Assembly: GCA_041658205.1 (NCBI GenBank)
Contig: JBBAAO010000001.1
Span: 2,108,001-2,172,000 of the forward strand
DNA length: 64,000 bases
Origin: Bacteroidota bacterium
Lineage (GTDB): Bacteria > Bacteroidota > Ignavibacteria > UBA10030 > UBA8401
Direction of reading: 5' to 3'
Shown here: positions 54,801-64,000 of the stretch, piece by piece
Position numbering within the stretch: the first letter of the stretch is position 1
How the letters are laid out: the number at the start of each line of letters is the position of its first letter
Notes under the pieces: model-generated
What the model was told of the DNA's origin: nothing
The model's input: only the letters and a program-made list of their open reading frames with translations
The model's database searches: none
Position numbers and translations under genes: made by a program

Positions 54801-57800
54801 ACGCCGGCGTTCCCTTTTAATTCCGCTGTCTTAGGTTCAACCACCAATGCAATACCTGTTAATGCAGATTGTTTTGGTGGGAATGGAATGACTGTATTAA
54901 CATTATCATATCCCGATTTAAATATATCGGTTGCAACGGTATATGTTGTTCCATTTGCTACATTATCGAAAGAAAATATTCCGTTCGCATCTGAAATTGT
55001 TGTAAAGGTAGACGCACTTGATGTAGCCTTTAACGAAACAGAAAATGGCAAAGGATTTCCATTTCCATCTTTCACCGTTCCAGTAATTTTCCCGATATTC
55101 GCTGAAAGAAGCGCGTTAATCGTGATGAGAGTGTCCGCGGAAGTTGGAGATACTGATTGCGTCAACGAAGTATATCCTGTTTTTGAAATTGTTACGGAAT
55201 ATGTCGTTGGTCCAGGGGAGAGATTTTCCGCCGTAAATTCTCCTTGAGAATTAGCAACAGCAGAGCCTGAACCGAGCGGACCAGAGATAGCTATTGCAGC
55301 ATCATTAATAACCGAACCGGTAAGAGAATCTTTAACATTTCCTTTAATCCGTAAAAGATTGAACGAAAAATCACTGATCGTTGAGACTCCTTGAAGTGAA
55401 GCTGATGTTATTTCAAGGCTGTCTACGGTTGTGCTGGAATAACCGCTTTTTATCGCTGAGATAAAATATTTCCCGAGTGGGACGGATGAAATAGCATAAC
55501 TTCCATTTGCATCGGATACTGCATTAAATAATTTGCTTACACTCTTCACCGATACGGATGCCGAAGGAACAGTTTGACCTGTTTTTGATTTTATGACCCC
55601 GGTAATTTTTCCGTCCAACAATGTTAGCGAGAGTGAAATATTCCGTGATTGACCATCCGCAAGCAGAAAAGATGTAAGAACAGAATCCGAATAACCGTTC
55701 TTTGTACAGCGAATGGTATACACTCCTCCAAGCAATTGCGGAATGATAAAACTTCCGTCGCTTCCGGTAGTCACCGTACTACCTCCACTAACACTTGAAA
55801 TATTTACAAGTACGCCTGATAACGGTGAACCTGCCGACGTGACAGTGCCGGTGAGCACCGCAAAATTTTCCGTCAACTTTAAATTAATGTTGGAAAGAAT
55901 TTGACCCACACTGATTGAAACGGGAATACTGTCTGATCGGTAACCAACACGTGACGAACGAATAGTGTAACTACCAGCTGAACTGCCAATAGTATACTTT
56001 CCGTTATTATCGGTATTTGCACTGTCGAGAACGACACCGTTGGTGTTCTGAAGATATGCTTTAGCAGGATAGAGCGGTTTCGATAAATTATCCTGAATAA
56101 CACCGGTAATTGATGCTGGATTTGCTGAAAGAACAAATTGTAATAATTCTGTAGTTCCTGCACTCAATACAGACGTGACTTGAGTTTTTGTAGCATAACC
56201 ATTTTGGGAAACCGATACTGTATAACCAACCTGCGCAGGTACAGTCATGGCATACGTTCCATCATCCTTACTAACGGTAGAAAAAATATTAGCAAGATTA
56301 CTTGTTTCTGTGATTCGTACTGGTGCATTACGTAATGTTGTTGTTCCATCACTCACCGTCCCTCGAATCACAGCAGTATTCGAAACAATCGTAAAAACAT
56401 TTCCTGTACTTCGTTGTCCGGGACCGATCGTAAAGGAATTAGACGAAGAGATAAATCCTGTTTTCGATGCAGTAATCTGCCACGTTCCCGGAGTTAGACT
56501 TAGAGAATACTCCCCTAACGAACTTGTCGTAGTACTCACCGAATCATTTCCTGATTTTGCCGTGACAAGAACACCTACGACCGCCTCACCGGAACTTTTA
56601 ACTGATCCGGAAATAACACCGGCATTAGGACTCATTTCAAAATTTATACCGTTTAAATTCTGTCCCGCCGTAACGGAAACCGACACCGGTTTCGGCGCAC
56701 TGTAACCTTCCCGGGTTTCGGTAATAGTAAATGTTCCGGGAGGGACACTTAATGTATATGTCCCATCTAACTTTGAAAGTACCGTTGCCACATTAGCAAT
56801 GGAAGTCTGCGCACCGCTGATAGGTGTACCGTCAGGAAAAGAAACAATACCAGATATGGATGACGGATTTGCACGCATCGAAAAATTGATACCCGTTACT
56901 GTTTGACCGACACCGACAGTAATATCATATTGTTGCAATGTGCCTGATGCTATCGTATACGACGTTCGAGTCGCTACAATTCGATATGATCCTTGTTTAA
57001 GACTTAAGGAAAATTGTCCCTGCGAATTTGTTACTGCCGTTACAATCGTACCGACCGAAGGTGTTGCAGAAACAACGGTGTTTTCCAATGGAGCACTACC
57101 CGTTTGATCGTTCTGCGTGATCAATTCATACACGCTTCCATTGATGGTATTTGCATTAGGAAGCAGGACAATATTTTCTACTTGCTGGGTTTGGTTTGCC
57201 GAAAGTTGTAGTTGTTTCGGTGCGGGCACAACAAATCCATCTTTACTTGCGGCAATTGACCAGGCTCCCGACGTCAATGTGAGCGAATATGTGCCGGCAG
57301 CATTTGTGGTTGTTACAATTGACGAGCTACCCTGCGTTGCTGTTACTGTCGCCAGCGTGATGGCAGCCCCAATGTCGTTGACAACTGTTCCGTTTGCTGT
57401 TGCCTGATCGAGCGTCATCGCTAATGGAGTTGTCAGTACTTTTTGCTCACCTCGTGATACCGTTACAGAAGTTTTTGTGGAAGCAAGAAAACCTGCTTTG
57501 GATGCCTGTAATGCATATGTTCCATTTTCCGTACTGATACTGAATTGCCCATTGCTTGATGAAACTATATTTTTTTCAGCATTGGTCAGCTGATTAATCA
57601 ACTTCACATTAGCTGCGCCAATGCTTTTCCCCGACTGATCTGTAACTGTTCCGGAGATTGTAGAAGGATACGGACGCATTTGAAATGAAAGACTGATTGG
57701 TGAACTCGTCGTACCATTATTCGTTATAGCAACAACTATCGTCGTATCCACATATCCTTGTTTTACGCAGGTAATCTGATATGTTCCTGTTACAAGACTG

Positions 57801-59056
57801 TCAACCATATACCGATCGTTCACGGTAACGAAAGCATTTCCTGGAGTTACTCCTCCATTAATGGCTTTCGCCCGCACTTCGTAACCAACAAGATTATTGT
57901 TGGTGGAAGATTCCGTCGTCAATGCTTCGAAGCGGACAACACCCATATCCACAGAATAATTAAAGGCAAACGTTTTACTGGCATTTCCGTTTCCATTCGC
58001 ATCGCTTGCGGAAACATACCACACATATTTACCATCCGTCAGATTGAGCTTTGCCGGAAAATCGACGAGTGCATTCGATGAAACCGCAACATTTGAGAAC
58101 GGCACATCAATTTCCTGCTTTGCGCCGCTTGTGGATACTGTTCTTTTAAATAAATAAACAGTGTACACATTCGCGTTTGCAACCGGATCCCATCGGAACG
58201 TCAATAAGTCGAGGTTCTCTAACACTGCATTATCAACCGGTTCACGCAATAATGGTGGCGAGATGGATTGTACACCCACATATTTAAAGGAAACTACTCC
58301 GCCAAATACATCGCTTGCATACGCAGGATTTTCCGGATCATACACGTTAAGAATCGTATAGTTGTATTCGTTTCCAGGAATAAGCGGAGCCGGAACGATG
58401 TTGACAAATCGTGAGGAAGTGTTTGTGGAACCATAAATTGATGAGGTGTTTGTTGTAATATACCGCCAGACAAGACTCGCACCAACAACACTTAATTCAT
58501 TTGTCGCCGGATCGCGTGTTACTTGAAACGGTGTTTTGGAAAGCAAAACCATATAGGCCGGTACTCCCGGAACGGAGGTCCACTGAAAAAGTGGTGTATT
58601 ACTTGTCTCATTCCCTATCGGACCAAGTGACGATGGCGGGGTCTGCGATTCAACAATAAATTCCACTTGATTGGAATATACTATTGCACTGTTGCTGACA
58701 TTTTGCGATTGAATTCCGGAAAGAGTGGAGCTGTCTGAATTAGTTACGATAGCATAATATCTTCCAATAGGAAGGGATATGGAATCAGGTCGTATATTTT
58801 GCGAAACGCCCTTAACTGATAATGATTTTATATTGTAATATCCTGAAAGCGATCCGATTTTTAACCGGAGATTTGCGGAAGGGGCAGACCAAGAGAAGAC
58901 GATATTTTTATTTGTTCCAAAAAATAGTCGTACTTTTTGGATTTCATCTTGCGTAGGGAACAGGACAATCGAAGATTGAGATAACACTGCATTGTTCCCA
59001 AAAAGCAGGAACAACATTGTGCACATGATCAGGCGTGTGTTGATTATTTTGGCCAT
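51869..59056 (-). CDS. Giant secreted protein of about 16 carboxypeptidase-regulatory/Ig-like repeats
   Basis: 2,395 residues. Signal peptide, then fibronectin-like segments (about 140-400; FQWTSVPGVPAYMVLL, FRWDPVANANVYTVYLF), then about 16 CarboxypepD_reg-like or CNA-B-like units (about 450-1830) each with a start such as SGTVTDQSGKSIGAANV and an internal GTY.. L..G block. A region with Big2-like segments (about 1960-2120) follows, and the C-terminus (LPSPFSPEIAPVKIGYLL ... IYNIRGELVRTL ... NGRYIIQIRAKDSTGEKVELLQVVLIK) is a divergent T9SS/FlgD-like sorting domain. Four bases separate it from the PorV/PorQ-like gene. Probably an extended surface stalk or adhesin. Confidence 0.82.
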   Translation of the reverse strand: MAKIINTRLIMCTMLFLLFGNNAVLSQSSIVLFPTQDEIQKVRLFFGTNKNIVFSWSAPSANLRLKIGSLSGYYNIKSLSVKGVSQNIRPDSISLPIGRYYAIVTNSDSSTLSGIQSQNVSNSAIVYSNQVEFIVESQTPPSSLGPIGNETSNTPLFQWTSVPGVPAYMVLLSKTPFQVTRDPATNELSVVGASLVWRYITTNTSSIYGSTNTSSRFVNIVPAPLIPGNEYNYTILNVYDPENPAYASDVFGGVVSFKYVGVQSISPPLLREPVDNAVLENLDLLTFRWDPVANANVYTVYLFKRTVSTSGAKQEIDVPFSNVAVSSNALVDFPAKLNLTDGKYVWYVSASDANGNGNASKTFAFNYSVDMGVVRFEALTTESSTNNNLVGYEVRAKAINGGVTPGNAFVTVNDRYMVDSLVTGTYQITCVKQGYVDTTIVVAITNNGTTSSPISLSFQMRPYPSTISGTVTDQSGKSIGAANVKLINQLTNAEKNIVSSSNGQFSISTENGTYALQASKAGFLASTKTSVTVSRGEQKVLTTPLAMTLDQATANGTVVNDIGAAITLATVTATQGSSSIVTTTNAAGTYSLTLTSGAWSIAASKDGFVVPAPKQLQLSANQTQQVENIVLLPNANTINGSVYELITQNDQTGSAPLENTVVSATPSVGTIVTAVTNSQGQFSLSLKQGSYRIVATRTSYTIASGTLQQYDITVGVGQTVTGINFSMRANPSSISGIVSFPDGTPISGAQTSIANVATVLSKLDGTYTLSVPPGTFTITETREGYSAPKPVSVSVTAGQNLNGINFEMSPNAGVISGSVKSSGEAVVGVLVTAKSGNDSVSTTTSSLGEYSLSLTPGTWQITASKTGFISSSNSFTIGPGQRSTGNVFTIVSNTAVIRGTVSDGTTTLRNAPVRITETSNLANIFSTVSKDDGTYAMTVPAQVGYTVSVSQNGYATKTQVTSVLSAGTTELLQFVLSANPASITGVIQDNLSKPLYPAKAYLQNTNGVVLDSANTDNNGKYTIGSSAGSYTIRSSRVGYRSDSIPVSISVGQILSNINLKLTENFAVLTGTVTSAGSPLSGVLVNISSVSGGSTVTTGSDGSFIIPQLLGGVYTIRCTKNGYSDSVLTSFLLADGQSRNISLSLTLLDGKITGVIKSKTGQTVPSASVSVKSVSKLFNAVSDANGSYAISSVPLGKYFISAIKSGYSSTTVDSLEITSASLQGVSTISDFSFNLLRIKGNVKDSLTGSVINDAAIAISGPLGSGSAVANSQGEFTAENLSPGPTTYSVTISKTGYTSLTQSVSPTSADTLITINALLSANIGKITGTVKDGNGNPLPFSVSLKATSSASTFTTISDANGIFSFDNVANGTTYTVATDIFKSGYDNVNTVIPFPPKQSALTGIALVVEPKTAELKGNAGVADASLELTEASGKIAPRIANSTTDFSYSFKFLPQGSYLIKVKKEGFTFTPSSSSVTLTTGQIASTTFSAIADTSSILINVVDHLNVQAPGVTVSCVSADTSIVRIGTTNAGGNVLFSKLPASRTYIIRTSKSGYSSSPLQASVVLQANVLGNSNFIVTPNSASFHGFVARATSLTLIANVQISARRLSTGEQFSTVTSDLGKYSFSQMAADSFVVIASKQGYTADTTLLKVESGSNITILDTLKLIPSTVNAEGFVRYEGKGIGDVSVTATSSSTVSTKTDANGRFSLSELPVRTSDDTTIFQLKFEKTGITTRYTKLIVPRSQLGQTLTVSDIIVPSGKIKLIISDGKEALSGVKVVYTEPNSSPVESYTPSNGIFETAKVLEAGEYRFAFIKENLLSPNDRSVKQVLVSDTSVIEEKIELPYFMVPLSSMAASESTAISVRAKKKMGNPIASLYYKRKSQAGFTKITMSVVGDSAFTGYIPPLLSTELVSYYTEVKLDSLTYFTSEQKEVAPIAKGILSFMDFEPSLSGATLRLNDTYSMRIIVRDGANAAMGKSLSDTTRGKISWNVSDTNAVTIKQKDTLTTITTLKVGTFTITVNTTVDNIALSKSFVIVVKEIVLKEITIGGTPAGNELNNRSRGIQLTIGSNDTSGKFINIGNNISWTLFPQKAGTLDSAGFLTIDSTLIGKITVTALDKLSKLQHIIRLNIIATIDSTRSFYLTDKNGMEIEIPQRAVLSPIDLLIEDASFGPAKKHVYIRSSGKNFVAAPNLYFFNYKGGALNGDTLTKPATFRTAIHSSLKLFDGEKIIGLYDPTTVEWKMLPASAAEMTLPKGSDYVSEMSVPALQTTMLTQLKAQYTVLAQNLPLGLKYSAVLPSPFSPEIAPVKIGYLLTTTDQHALVSISIYNIRGELVRTLFESEAQYPGRYGSRSSNRPISWDGKTNDGSLARNGRYIIQIRAKDSTGEKVELLQVVLIK

Positions 59057-59316
59057 TCAGGATGATGAAGCTACAAAAAGATTCAAATATCGTGATACTC
59101 CACCGTTGAACCGTAATGCCTCGTAGTACTAGTTTAAGCAATAATCACTCGGAATTCTACAAATAAAATAAGTCTTTTTTTAGACTTAACATCCGTGCGT
59201 TCAATTACGTTTGAAATTTTTCTAACTAATTTTTTTAAAGAGAGAGTGTCTGAACGAAGGATTTCAGAAAGGAAAAGAATAATTATGGAGAGGAAAATAT
59301 GCACTTTAAAATTACA
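59057..59316. other. Intergenic region upstream of the giant gene
   Basis: About 260 bp without recognisable gene; presumably holds the promoter of the 51869-59056 gene. A weak A-rich ribosome region is all that is visible. Confidence 0.35.
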
Positions 59317-59352
59317 CAGCCGCAGCATCATGGCGAAATGATACTGCGGCTG
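59317..59352 (-). terminator. Strong hairpin after the triple-LamG gene
   Basis: On the minus strand CAGCCGCAGTATCAT and ATGATGCTGCGGCTG pair over 15 bp (one G-T) with a 6-nt loop, followed by TGTAATTTT. It lies 54 bp after the stop at 59406 and is a likely terminator; a second CAGCCG/CGGCTG pair sits between it and the stop. Confidence 0.65.
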
Positions 59353-59405
59353 GTAAACATCAATACAGCCGAATCAAGGGTACGAACTCCGGCTGCATCG
59401 ACGAA

Positions 59406-62327
59406 TTATTTCAATAACATCATTTTCTTAATGGATGTAAATGTACCTGCCTCCACCTTATAGAAGTATACTCCACTCGTCAGTTTGCTTCCGTCGAATG
59501 TGGCATGATGCACACCGGCTTGCAATTCCTGATTGACAATCGTCGCAACTTCTTGTCCCAGAATATTATAGACCTTCAACGTTACCAATCCATCAACGAG
59601 AATTGAAAAATCGATCCTCGTTGCAGGGTTAAAAGGATTGGGATAGTTTTGGAACAATTCATAGGTTGTGGCAATTGCATTTTCATCACGGCGAATACTT
59701 GTTAATACGCTGTCGTTGTTAAACCAAACCACCGGCAACGTTTTTGGAGTTCCGTTTAGTGTTGAATCGACCCGATCTGGACTGCTGGGCCATGTATCGC
59801 CTGATGTTTTGTGGATAACGAATTTATAGATGATTTTTTTCACTGAGGTGATATTATAGGTGCCGGTATAGATACTATCCGTGTTCGGATCGGTCAACAA
59901 GTGTGTATTGCCACCCCAACCATTAAAATCTCCTCGCACAACTACTGAGTCTTTTGCGTTATCAAATTTTGCAAATCTCATCTGCTTCTTCATGTTCACT
60001 TGGAACGTGATGAAGTTGTCTGAGTACTGCGTGGTGCTGTCTTTATCGAACCATGTTAACGGCATGATCATTGGTGTAGCCGGAATGGAATCTTTACGAT
60101 CATCCCCTGCTTCCCAACGATCTCCACCAATGGAAGGACCATTCATCACGAATTTATATTGAAGTAATAATGGAGCACCAGGTAAGCCAAATGTTCCGGT
60201 GAAGATACTATCACCGTCGGCATCGGTTAATTTATTAGCATTACCCTTACCCCATACGTTATAGAATGATCCACCACCGCGAACAACAACGGTATCTTTT
60301 GCTTTATCAAATTTTTTCAGTTTCATCTGCACTTTCATATTTACCTGGAACGTCACTTGGTCTGAAAATACTTTTCCAAGTTTGGTAACTTCAGCGGCAG
60401 ATAAGGGATAATTCCACATTTGAATTTCGGCGACATCAATATCACCATCATCACCATCATCATCGCCGAACATTAATAATAGACTGTCGAGCGCAAATCT
60501 ACCGTCGATTGCCAGCGCTGTTCCGGCATATAATAGTTTTCCATCTAAATAATAATTATGCTGCGTACCATTTTGGATGGCTACAACAAATCTATGCCAT
60601 GTTTTGTCGGTGACACCCGTTGCCGAATATCCCGTGGATGATGTACCAATGACTCCCGTATTTGGTTTAATAAAACAATCGCCATCATCTGCATTGCTTG
60701 GATTTGTTTGGAAGAACGTGTACCATTTTGTATTATCAGGAAGTCTAAAATCTATCATCAGTGAATAGGCATTCACTCTGTGAAGAGAATCTGCACCTCC
60801 GCCATTGGATTTAAATCCGTGCGTTAATTTATAATAACTTCCTTTTGGAACTCTCACTGCTCCGTTGCCAATGCTGGGACCGGGAACCACAGTGTCTTTC
60901 GCAAGACCACCACGGACAAGATCTTTACCAAAACCGGGAACGGCAGCAATGAGTTTTAATGGATCATCAAATGTCCATCGTGCAATTGAAACGGTATCAA
61001 CAAACACTTTCCCAAGAGCGGTCACTTCACCGGCTGTTAATGGATAGTTCCACATTCTCATTTCAGCAACGTCGATATCTCCATCATCACCATCATCATC
61101 GCCGAACATTAACAAGAGACTATCGAGAGCAAATCTGCCATCGATTGCTAAAGCAGTTCCGGCATATAACAATTGACCGTCGAGATAGTAATTATGCTGC
61201 GTACCATTTTTTATTGAAACAACAAATCTGTGCCATTCATTCACTGTAACAGCTGTGGTTGAATATCCTGTAGCTGTTGTTCCAATCGTGCCTGCTGTTT
61301 TTTTAATAAAGCAATCTCCATCATCCGTATTGCTCGGATTTGTTTGGAAGAAATTATACCATTTTGTCAGATCCGGAATTTTGAAATCAACCATGATCGA
61401 GTATTCGTTAACGCGATGCAGAGAATCTCCACCACCGCCGTTTGGACGAAATTTATGTGTTAATTTGTAATAACTTCCTTTCGGCACTCGCACAGCACCA
61501 TTTCCAGGACTTGGTCCGCTGATTGTAGAGTCTTTACCAACAAGTACAAGGTCTTTTCCGAAACCAGGTGCAACAACGATATGATTGGCTGGATCGTCAA
61601 ATGTCCATTTCGATGTCCGCTTTACCGGTATCGGTGTTCCCATTTCTGAGATTTCATCCGTTGTTAATGGACGATTCCAGATGGCAAGTTCTGCAACGTC
61701 CATTGTACCATCATCACCATCATTATCAGCGAACATTAACAAAAAGCTCTCGAGCGCCCATCGGCTGCTATCGATATTTTGAGGTGTTCCAGTTTTTAAA
61801 AGAACTCCATCTAAATAGGTATCATATTTAGTCCCATTTTTTACGGAAACGACAAGCCGATGCCATAGTGTATCTTTCACCCCCGTCGCTGAATATCCTG
61901 TAGAACCGTTACCAACTTCTCCAGTATTGGGTTTAATAAATAATTCGCCGTCGTTCGCATTCGTTGTATCCGTTTGATAAAACGTATACCATTTCGTATT
62001 GTCCAAAAGCTTAAAATCAATCATCATGGAATATTCATTCACACGTACCGCCGCTCCGGTACCACCGCCGTTTGGTGCAATTCCATGAATGAGTTTAAAA
62101 TAACTTCCTTTCGGAATTCGTACCGCCCCGTTGCCGGCAAGCGGTCCTGCAACTGCGGAATCAGATCCGACAAGCACGAGATCTTTTCCTTGGCCAGGAA
62201 CAGCGGCGGTGAGATTTGATGCATTATCGAATGTCCATTTCCCTTGGGGTATTTGCCCATATCCATTTGTGAATAGGAACGCTATTGTGACAAGCAATAG
62301 CAAGGATGCCTGAAACAGATTTTTCAT
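59406..62327 (-). CDS. Secreted triple LamG-domain protein with T9SS sorting domain
   Basis: 973 residues. Signal peptide ending NGYGQ. Three tandem concanavalin A-like/LamG domains of about 205 residues start with WTFD(N/D), carry GNGAVR(I/V)PKGSY(F/Y)KL, WYTFYQT and YLDG(V/K/Q)LL, and end with an acidic loop (ADNDGDDGTMDVAE or GDDDGDDGDIDVAE) and M.(I)WN.PL. Two small beta-sandwich domains follow (FQVNMK.QM...FD.AKD.VVVRG), similar to CBM/starch-binding-like or PUD-type modules. The last 80 residues are a T9SS signal (NYPNPFNPATRIDFSI ... LTSGVYFYKVEAGTFTSIKKMMLLK). AAAGGAG precedes ATG 62327. Probably polysaccharide-binding; the phosphoesterase gene lies 44 bp upstream. Confidence 0.87.
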   Translation of the reverse strand: MKNLFQASLLLLVTIAFLFTNGYGQIPQGKWTFDNASNLTAAVPGQGKDLVLVGSDSAVAGPLAGNGAVRIPKGSYFKLIHGIAPNGGGTGAAVRVNEYSMMIDFKLLDNTKWYTFYQTDTTNANDGELFIKPNTGEVGNGSTGYSATGVKDTLWHRLVVSVKNGTKYDTYLDGVLLKTGTPQNIDSSRWALESFLLMFADNDGDDGTMDVAELAIWNRPLTTDEISEMGTPIPVKRTSKWTFDDPANHIVVAPGFGKDLVLVGKDSTISGPSPGNGAVRVPKGSYYKLTHKFRPNGGGGDSLHRVNEYSIMVDFKIPDLTKWYNFFQTNPSNTDDGDCFIKKTAGTIGTTATGYSTTAVTVNEWHRFVVSIKNGTQHNYYLDGQLLYAGTALAIDGRFALDSLLLMFGDDDGDDGDIDVAEMRMWNYPLTAGEVTALGKVFVDTVSIARWTFDDPLKLIAAVPGFGKDLVRGGLAKDTVVPGPSIGNGAVRVPKGSYYKLTHGFKSNGGGADSLHRVNAYSLMIDFRLPDNTKWYTFFQTNPSNADDGDCFIKPNTGVIGTSSTGYSATGVTDKTWHRFVVAIQNGTQHNYYLDGKLLYAGTALAIDGRFALDSLLLMFGDDDGDDGDIDVAEIQMWNYPLSAAEVTKLGKVFSDQVTFQVNMKVQMKLKKFDKAKDTVVVRGGGSFYNVWGKGNANKLTDADGDSIFTGTFGLPGAPLLLQYKFVMNGPSIGGDRWEAGDDRKDSIPATPMIMPLTWFDKDSTTQYSDNFITFQVNMKKQMRFAKFDNAKDSVVVRGDFNGWGGNTHLLTDPNTDSIYTGTYNITSVKKIIYKFVIHKTSGDTWPSSPDRVDSTLNGTPKTLPVVWFNNDSVLTSIRRDENAIATTYELFQNYPNPFNPATRIDFSILVDGLVTLKVYNILGQEVATIVNQELQAGVHHATFDGSKLTSGVYFYKVEAGTFTSIKKMMLLK

Positions 62328-62371
62328 CGTGTATTTCTCCTTTTGTTGGTTGCAAACGTTAATTAGTTTTT

Positions 62372-64000
62372 CTACTTCAACAATACTGCTTTGTTTACAT
62401 TGTGATAGAATGATTTATCTTCTTTCTGTGCTGTAAATAAATAATAATATGCTGCCGAAGATAATCCCGAGCCATCCCACAACACTTCATGCTGTCCTGC
62501 ATTGACTATTCCATTTTGAAGTGCCGTTACTTTTTTCCCTAATACATCATAAATTGTCAGCGTTACAAAACTGGCTGCCGGAACCTGGTATTTAATGGTA
62601 GTGGTCGGATTAAAAGGATTTGGATAGTTTTGTTCTATACCATACGATGTCGGTAGTGACTTTTGTTTTGTGACACCTGTAATGTTGTTTGAACGATTGG
62701 ACCAATCACTCCACCGAAGGTTGTGATCTCGATATTTTACTCGATAGTAAAACGTTTTCCCTTGAACAAAGCGTGTTGCAGGAATTTGAATTTTTGTCAG
62801 ATCTATCCCGGCATTTTTGTCCACCGGATTAAATTGTCCGTCCCTGCCGTACACATTTTTCCAATTCACCATCGTATCAATAACGATCTGTGCAAAAGCA
62901 GTGTCGTATGAAATCTGCATTCTCACCGTCATCAACGAATCGGTACTGCTTATTGGAGTTGAATTAAATACAAACTTATTCTGAAAAATTGTTGCGGCAG
63001 AAACTGACGGAGCAGCAGGAGCCGATTGGGACACTTTTCGATACCACGTATCTAATAATTGGTTATTGAATGGTTTCTCGGTATTGCCAAGACTATACAT
63101 CGATCCGACAAACGTTTTTTTCGCAACGTCTATTTCAACAATTTGATACGCGAAGTGATCAAGAGAAATGTGAATGTTCGAATAATCAATATTTTCAAAT
63201 GAACCCCAGCGATCTATGTTTCCTCCGCCACCGCCATTACAGATGATGCGAAAATCTCCTTCATTTGTATTGGACTCGATCGTTCCGTGTTCATGTCCAT
63301 GCGTGTGTCCGTAGTTTAACTGGACTACTTTGGAATACTTTTGAAGAATTGGAAGTATTTCATTCTTCACATAATTTGGTCCAGGATCATATCCAATCGC
63401 TTCGCCCCATAATTCGGTGAATGGCATATGATGGGAAAGACACATCACAAAATCGATGGTGGAATCTGCTTGAGCTTCAGCTAATTTACGATCGAGTAAC
63501 AAGTTTTGAGCGGATCCAAGTGTAGAGGCGATGTCAGTATTTAATCCAATAACCAGTGTGTTTGCAAATCTCGCGCTCCAAAATCGTTCCGTCGGCGGAT
63601 TTGGAGGAGGCATGAGAGAGATACTATCATATTTTACATAGGCATAATAATTTGGCCCTGCATCTCCATCGCGGCCATTATCCGGGCGGTCGTGATTCCC
63701 GGGAACAGTAAGAAACGGTATTGAACCGGATACGACGGACATTGGAGCAAAAAATAATCTCTCATATTCGTCTACATTCCTACCGAAAATCACAAGATCA
63801 CCGGAATGGAGAACAGCATTGATGTGATTATGAAGATCAGCACCGTAAAGTTCCGACATCTTGTTCTTTGCTGCTGTTATTACTCTCATCGATTTGGATG
63901 TATCAGGATTGTGTGTATCACTTAAGAGCAGAAATCGAATTTTTCCGGTATATCCAGCTCCCGGCTGTGTTTTGAATGAAAATATTGTCGATGAATTTGT
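62372..64000 (-). CDS. Secreted calcineurin-like metallophosphoesterase with T9SS tail (N-terminus cut by window edge)
   Basis: The frame is open to the right edge of the window: 543 codons are visible and the start lies outside. An in-frame ATG at 63889 is not the start, because the upstream codons read FLLLSDTHNPDTS, the first metal-binding motif (D-x-H). The other motifs are HSGDLV, PGNHD, SHHMP and GHTHGHEHG, so the two-metal site is complete. A segment before them looks like the end of a fibronectin-type domain, as in purple acid phosphatases. A further fibronectin-like region (FNSTPISSTDS...RVKYRDHNLRWSDWSN) and a T9SS domain (NYPNPFNPTTTIKYQVP ... KAVLLK) complete it. Substrate unknown. 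Confidence 0.88.
   Translation of the reverse strand, partial: TNSSTIFSFKTQPGAGYTGKIRFLLLSDTHNPDTSKSMRVITAAKNKMSELYGADLHNHINAVLHSGDLVIFGRNVDEYERLFFAPMSVVSGSIPFLTVPGNHDRPDNGRDGDAGPNYYAYVKYDSISLMPPPNPPTERFWSARFANTLVIGLNTDIASTLGSAQNLLLDRKLAEAQADSTIDFVMCLSHHMPFTELWGEAIGYDPGPNYVKNEILPILQKYSKVVQLNYGHTHGHEHGTIESNTNEGDFRIICNGGGGGNIDRWGSFENIDYSNIHISLDHFAYQIVEIDVAKKTFVGSMYSLGNTEKPFNNQLLDTWYRKVSQSAPAAPSVSAATIFQNKFVFNSTPISSTDSLMTVRMQISYDTAFAQIVIDTMVNWKNVYGRDGQFNPVDKNAGIDLTKIQIPATRFVQGKTFYYRVKYRDHNLRWSDWSNRSNNITGVTKQKSLPTSYGIEQNYPNPFNPTTTIKYQVPAASFVTLTIYDVLGKKVTALQNGIVNAGQHEVLWDGSGLSSAAYYYLFTAQKEDKSFYHNVNKAVLLK

Noticed and set aside
63773..63889. ATG 63889 as the phosphoesterase start
   Set aside because: The first metal-binding motif (SDTH) lies upstream in the same open frame, which runs off the window edge.

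Overview
The window reads as chromosomal DNA of an FCB-group bacterium, most likely Bacteroidota sensu lato or Ignavibacteria/Chlorobi-like. The pointers are an lpxC-fabZ gene fusion, paired OmpH/Skp chaperone genes beside bamA, PorV/PorQ-type barrels, and several secreted proteins ending in a type IX secretion (T9SS) sorting domain with the NYPNPFNP motif. This placement is inference from gene content; no taxonomic marker gene lies in the window.

Layout. 1-8.0 kb (minus strand): envelope biogenesis genes lpxA (cut by the window edge), lpxC/fabZ, lpxD, two ompH-like chaperones, bamA and uppS. 8.1-13.8 kb: housekeeping and hypothetical genes, namely a HI0933/BaiN-type flavoprotein, a DUF3052-like protein with a membrane protein, purK, purE and a secreted esterase. 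13.9-29.1 kb: a minus-strand island of ten genes, eight of them multihaem c-type cytochromes with 81 haem-attachment motifs in total. 29.3-35 kb: two tRNA-Arg genes, palindromic and terminal-inverted-repeat elements, a sialate O-acetylesterase-like gene, a PhnA/YjdM-like gene and a secreted trypsin-like protease. 35-64 kb: very large secreted or surface proteins, including a Big/invasin-like protein with dockerin and T9SS tail, two low-complexity beta-repeat proteins (one with a 2,148-bp internal duplication), a MerR-like regulator, a 2,395-residue protein of Ig-like repeats in an operon with two barrel proteins, a triple-LamG protein, and a metallophosphoesterase cut by the right edge.

How the cytochrome island may work. 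Two proteins fuse many c-haems (19 and 13) to a b-type membrane domain, like CbcL of Geobacter. A seven-haem NapC/NirT protein resembles ImcH. A Rieske protein and a cytochrome b/b6 are followed by an 11-haem membrane-anchored cytochrome where cytochrome c1 would normally sit. These would take electrons from the quinol pool. A four-haem cytochrome, an outer-membrane barrel, a 14-haem periplasmic cytochrome and a 7-haem lipoprotein could carry them across the outer membrane as a porin-cytochrome conduit. A separately transcribed lipoprotein with collagen-like triplets and six haem motifs may extend it.

The most interesting regulatory signal: each of the three transcription units of the island is preceded by a sequence matching a sigma-54 (-24/-12) promoter, GGCA-N8-TTGC/TTGT, with an AT-rich 15-mer (AAAATGTTGAATTTT or a close variant) at a constant distance upstream. 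Intrinsic terminators separate the units. This suggests one RpoN-dependent regulon for extracellular electron transfer.
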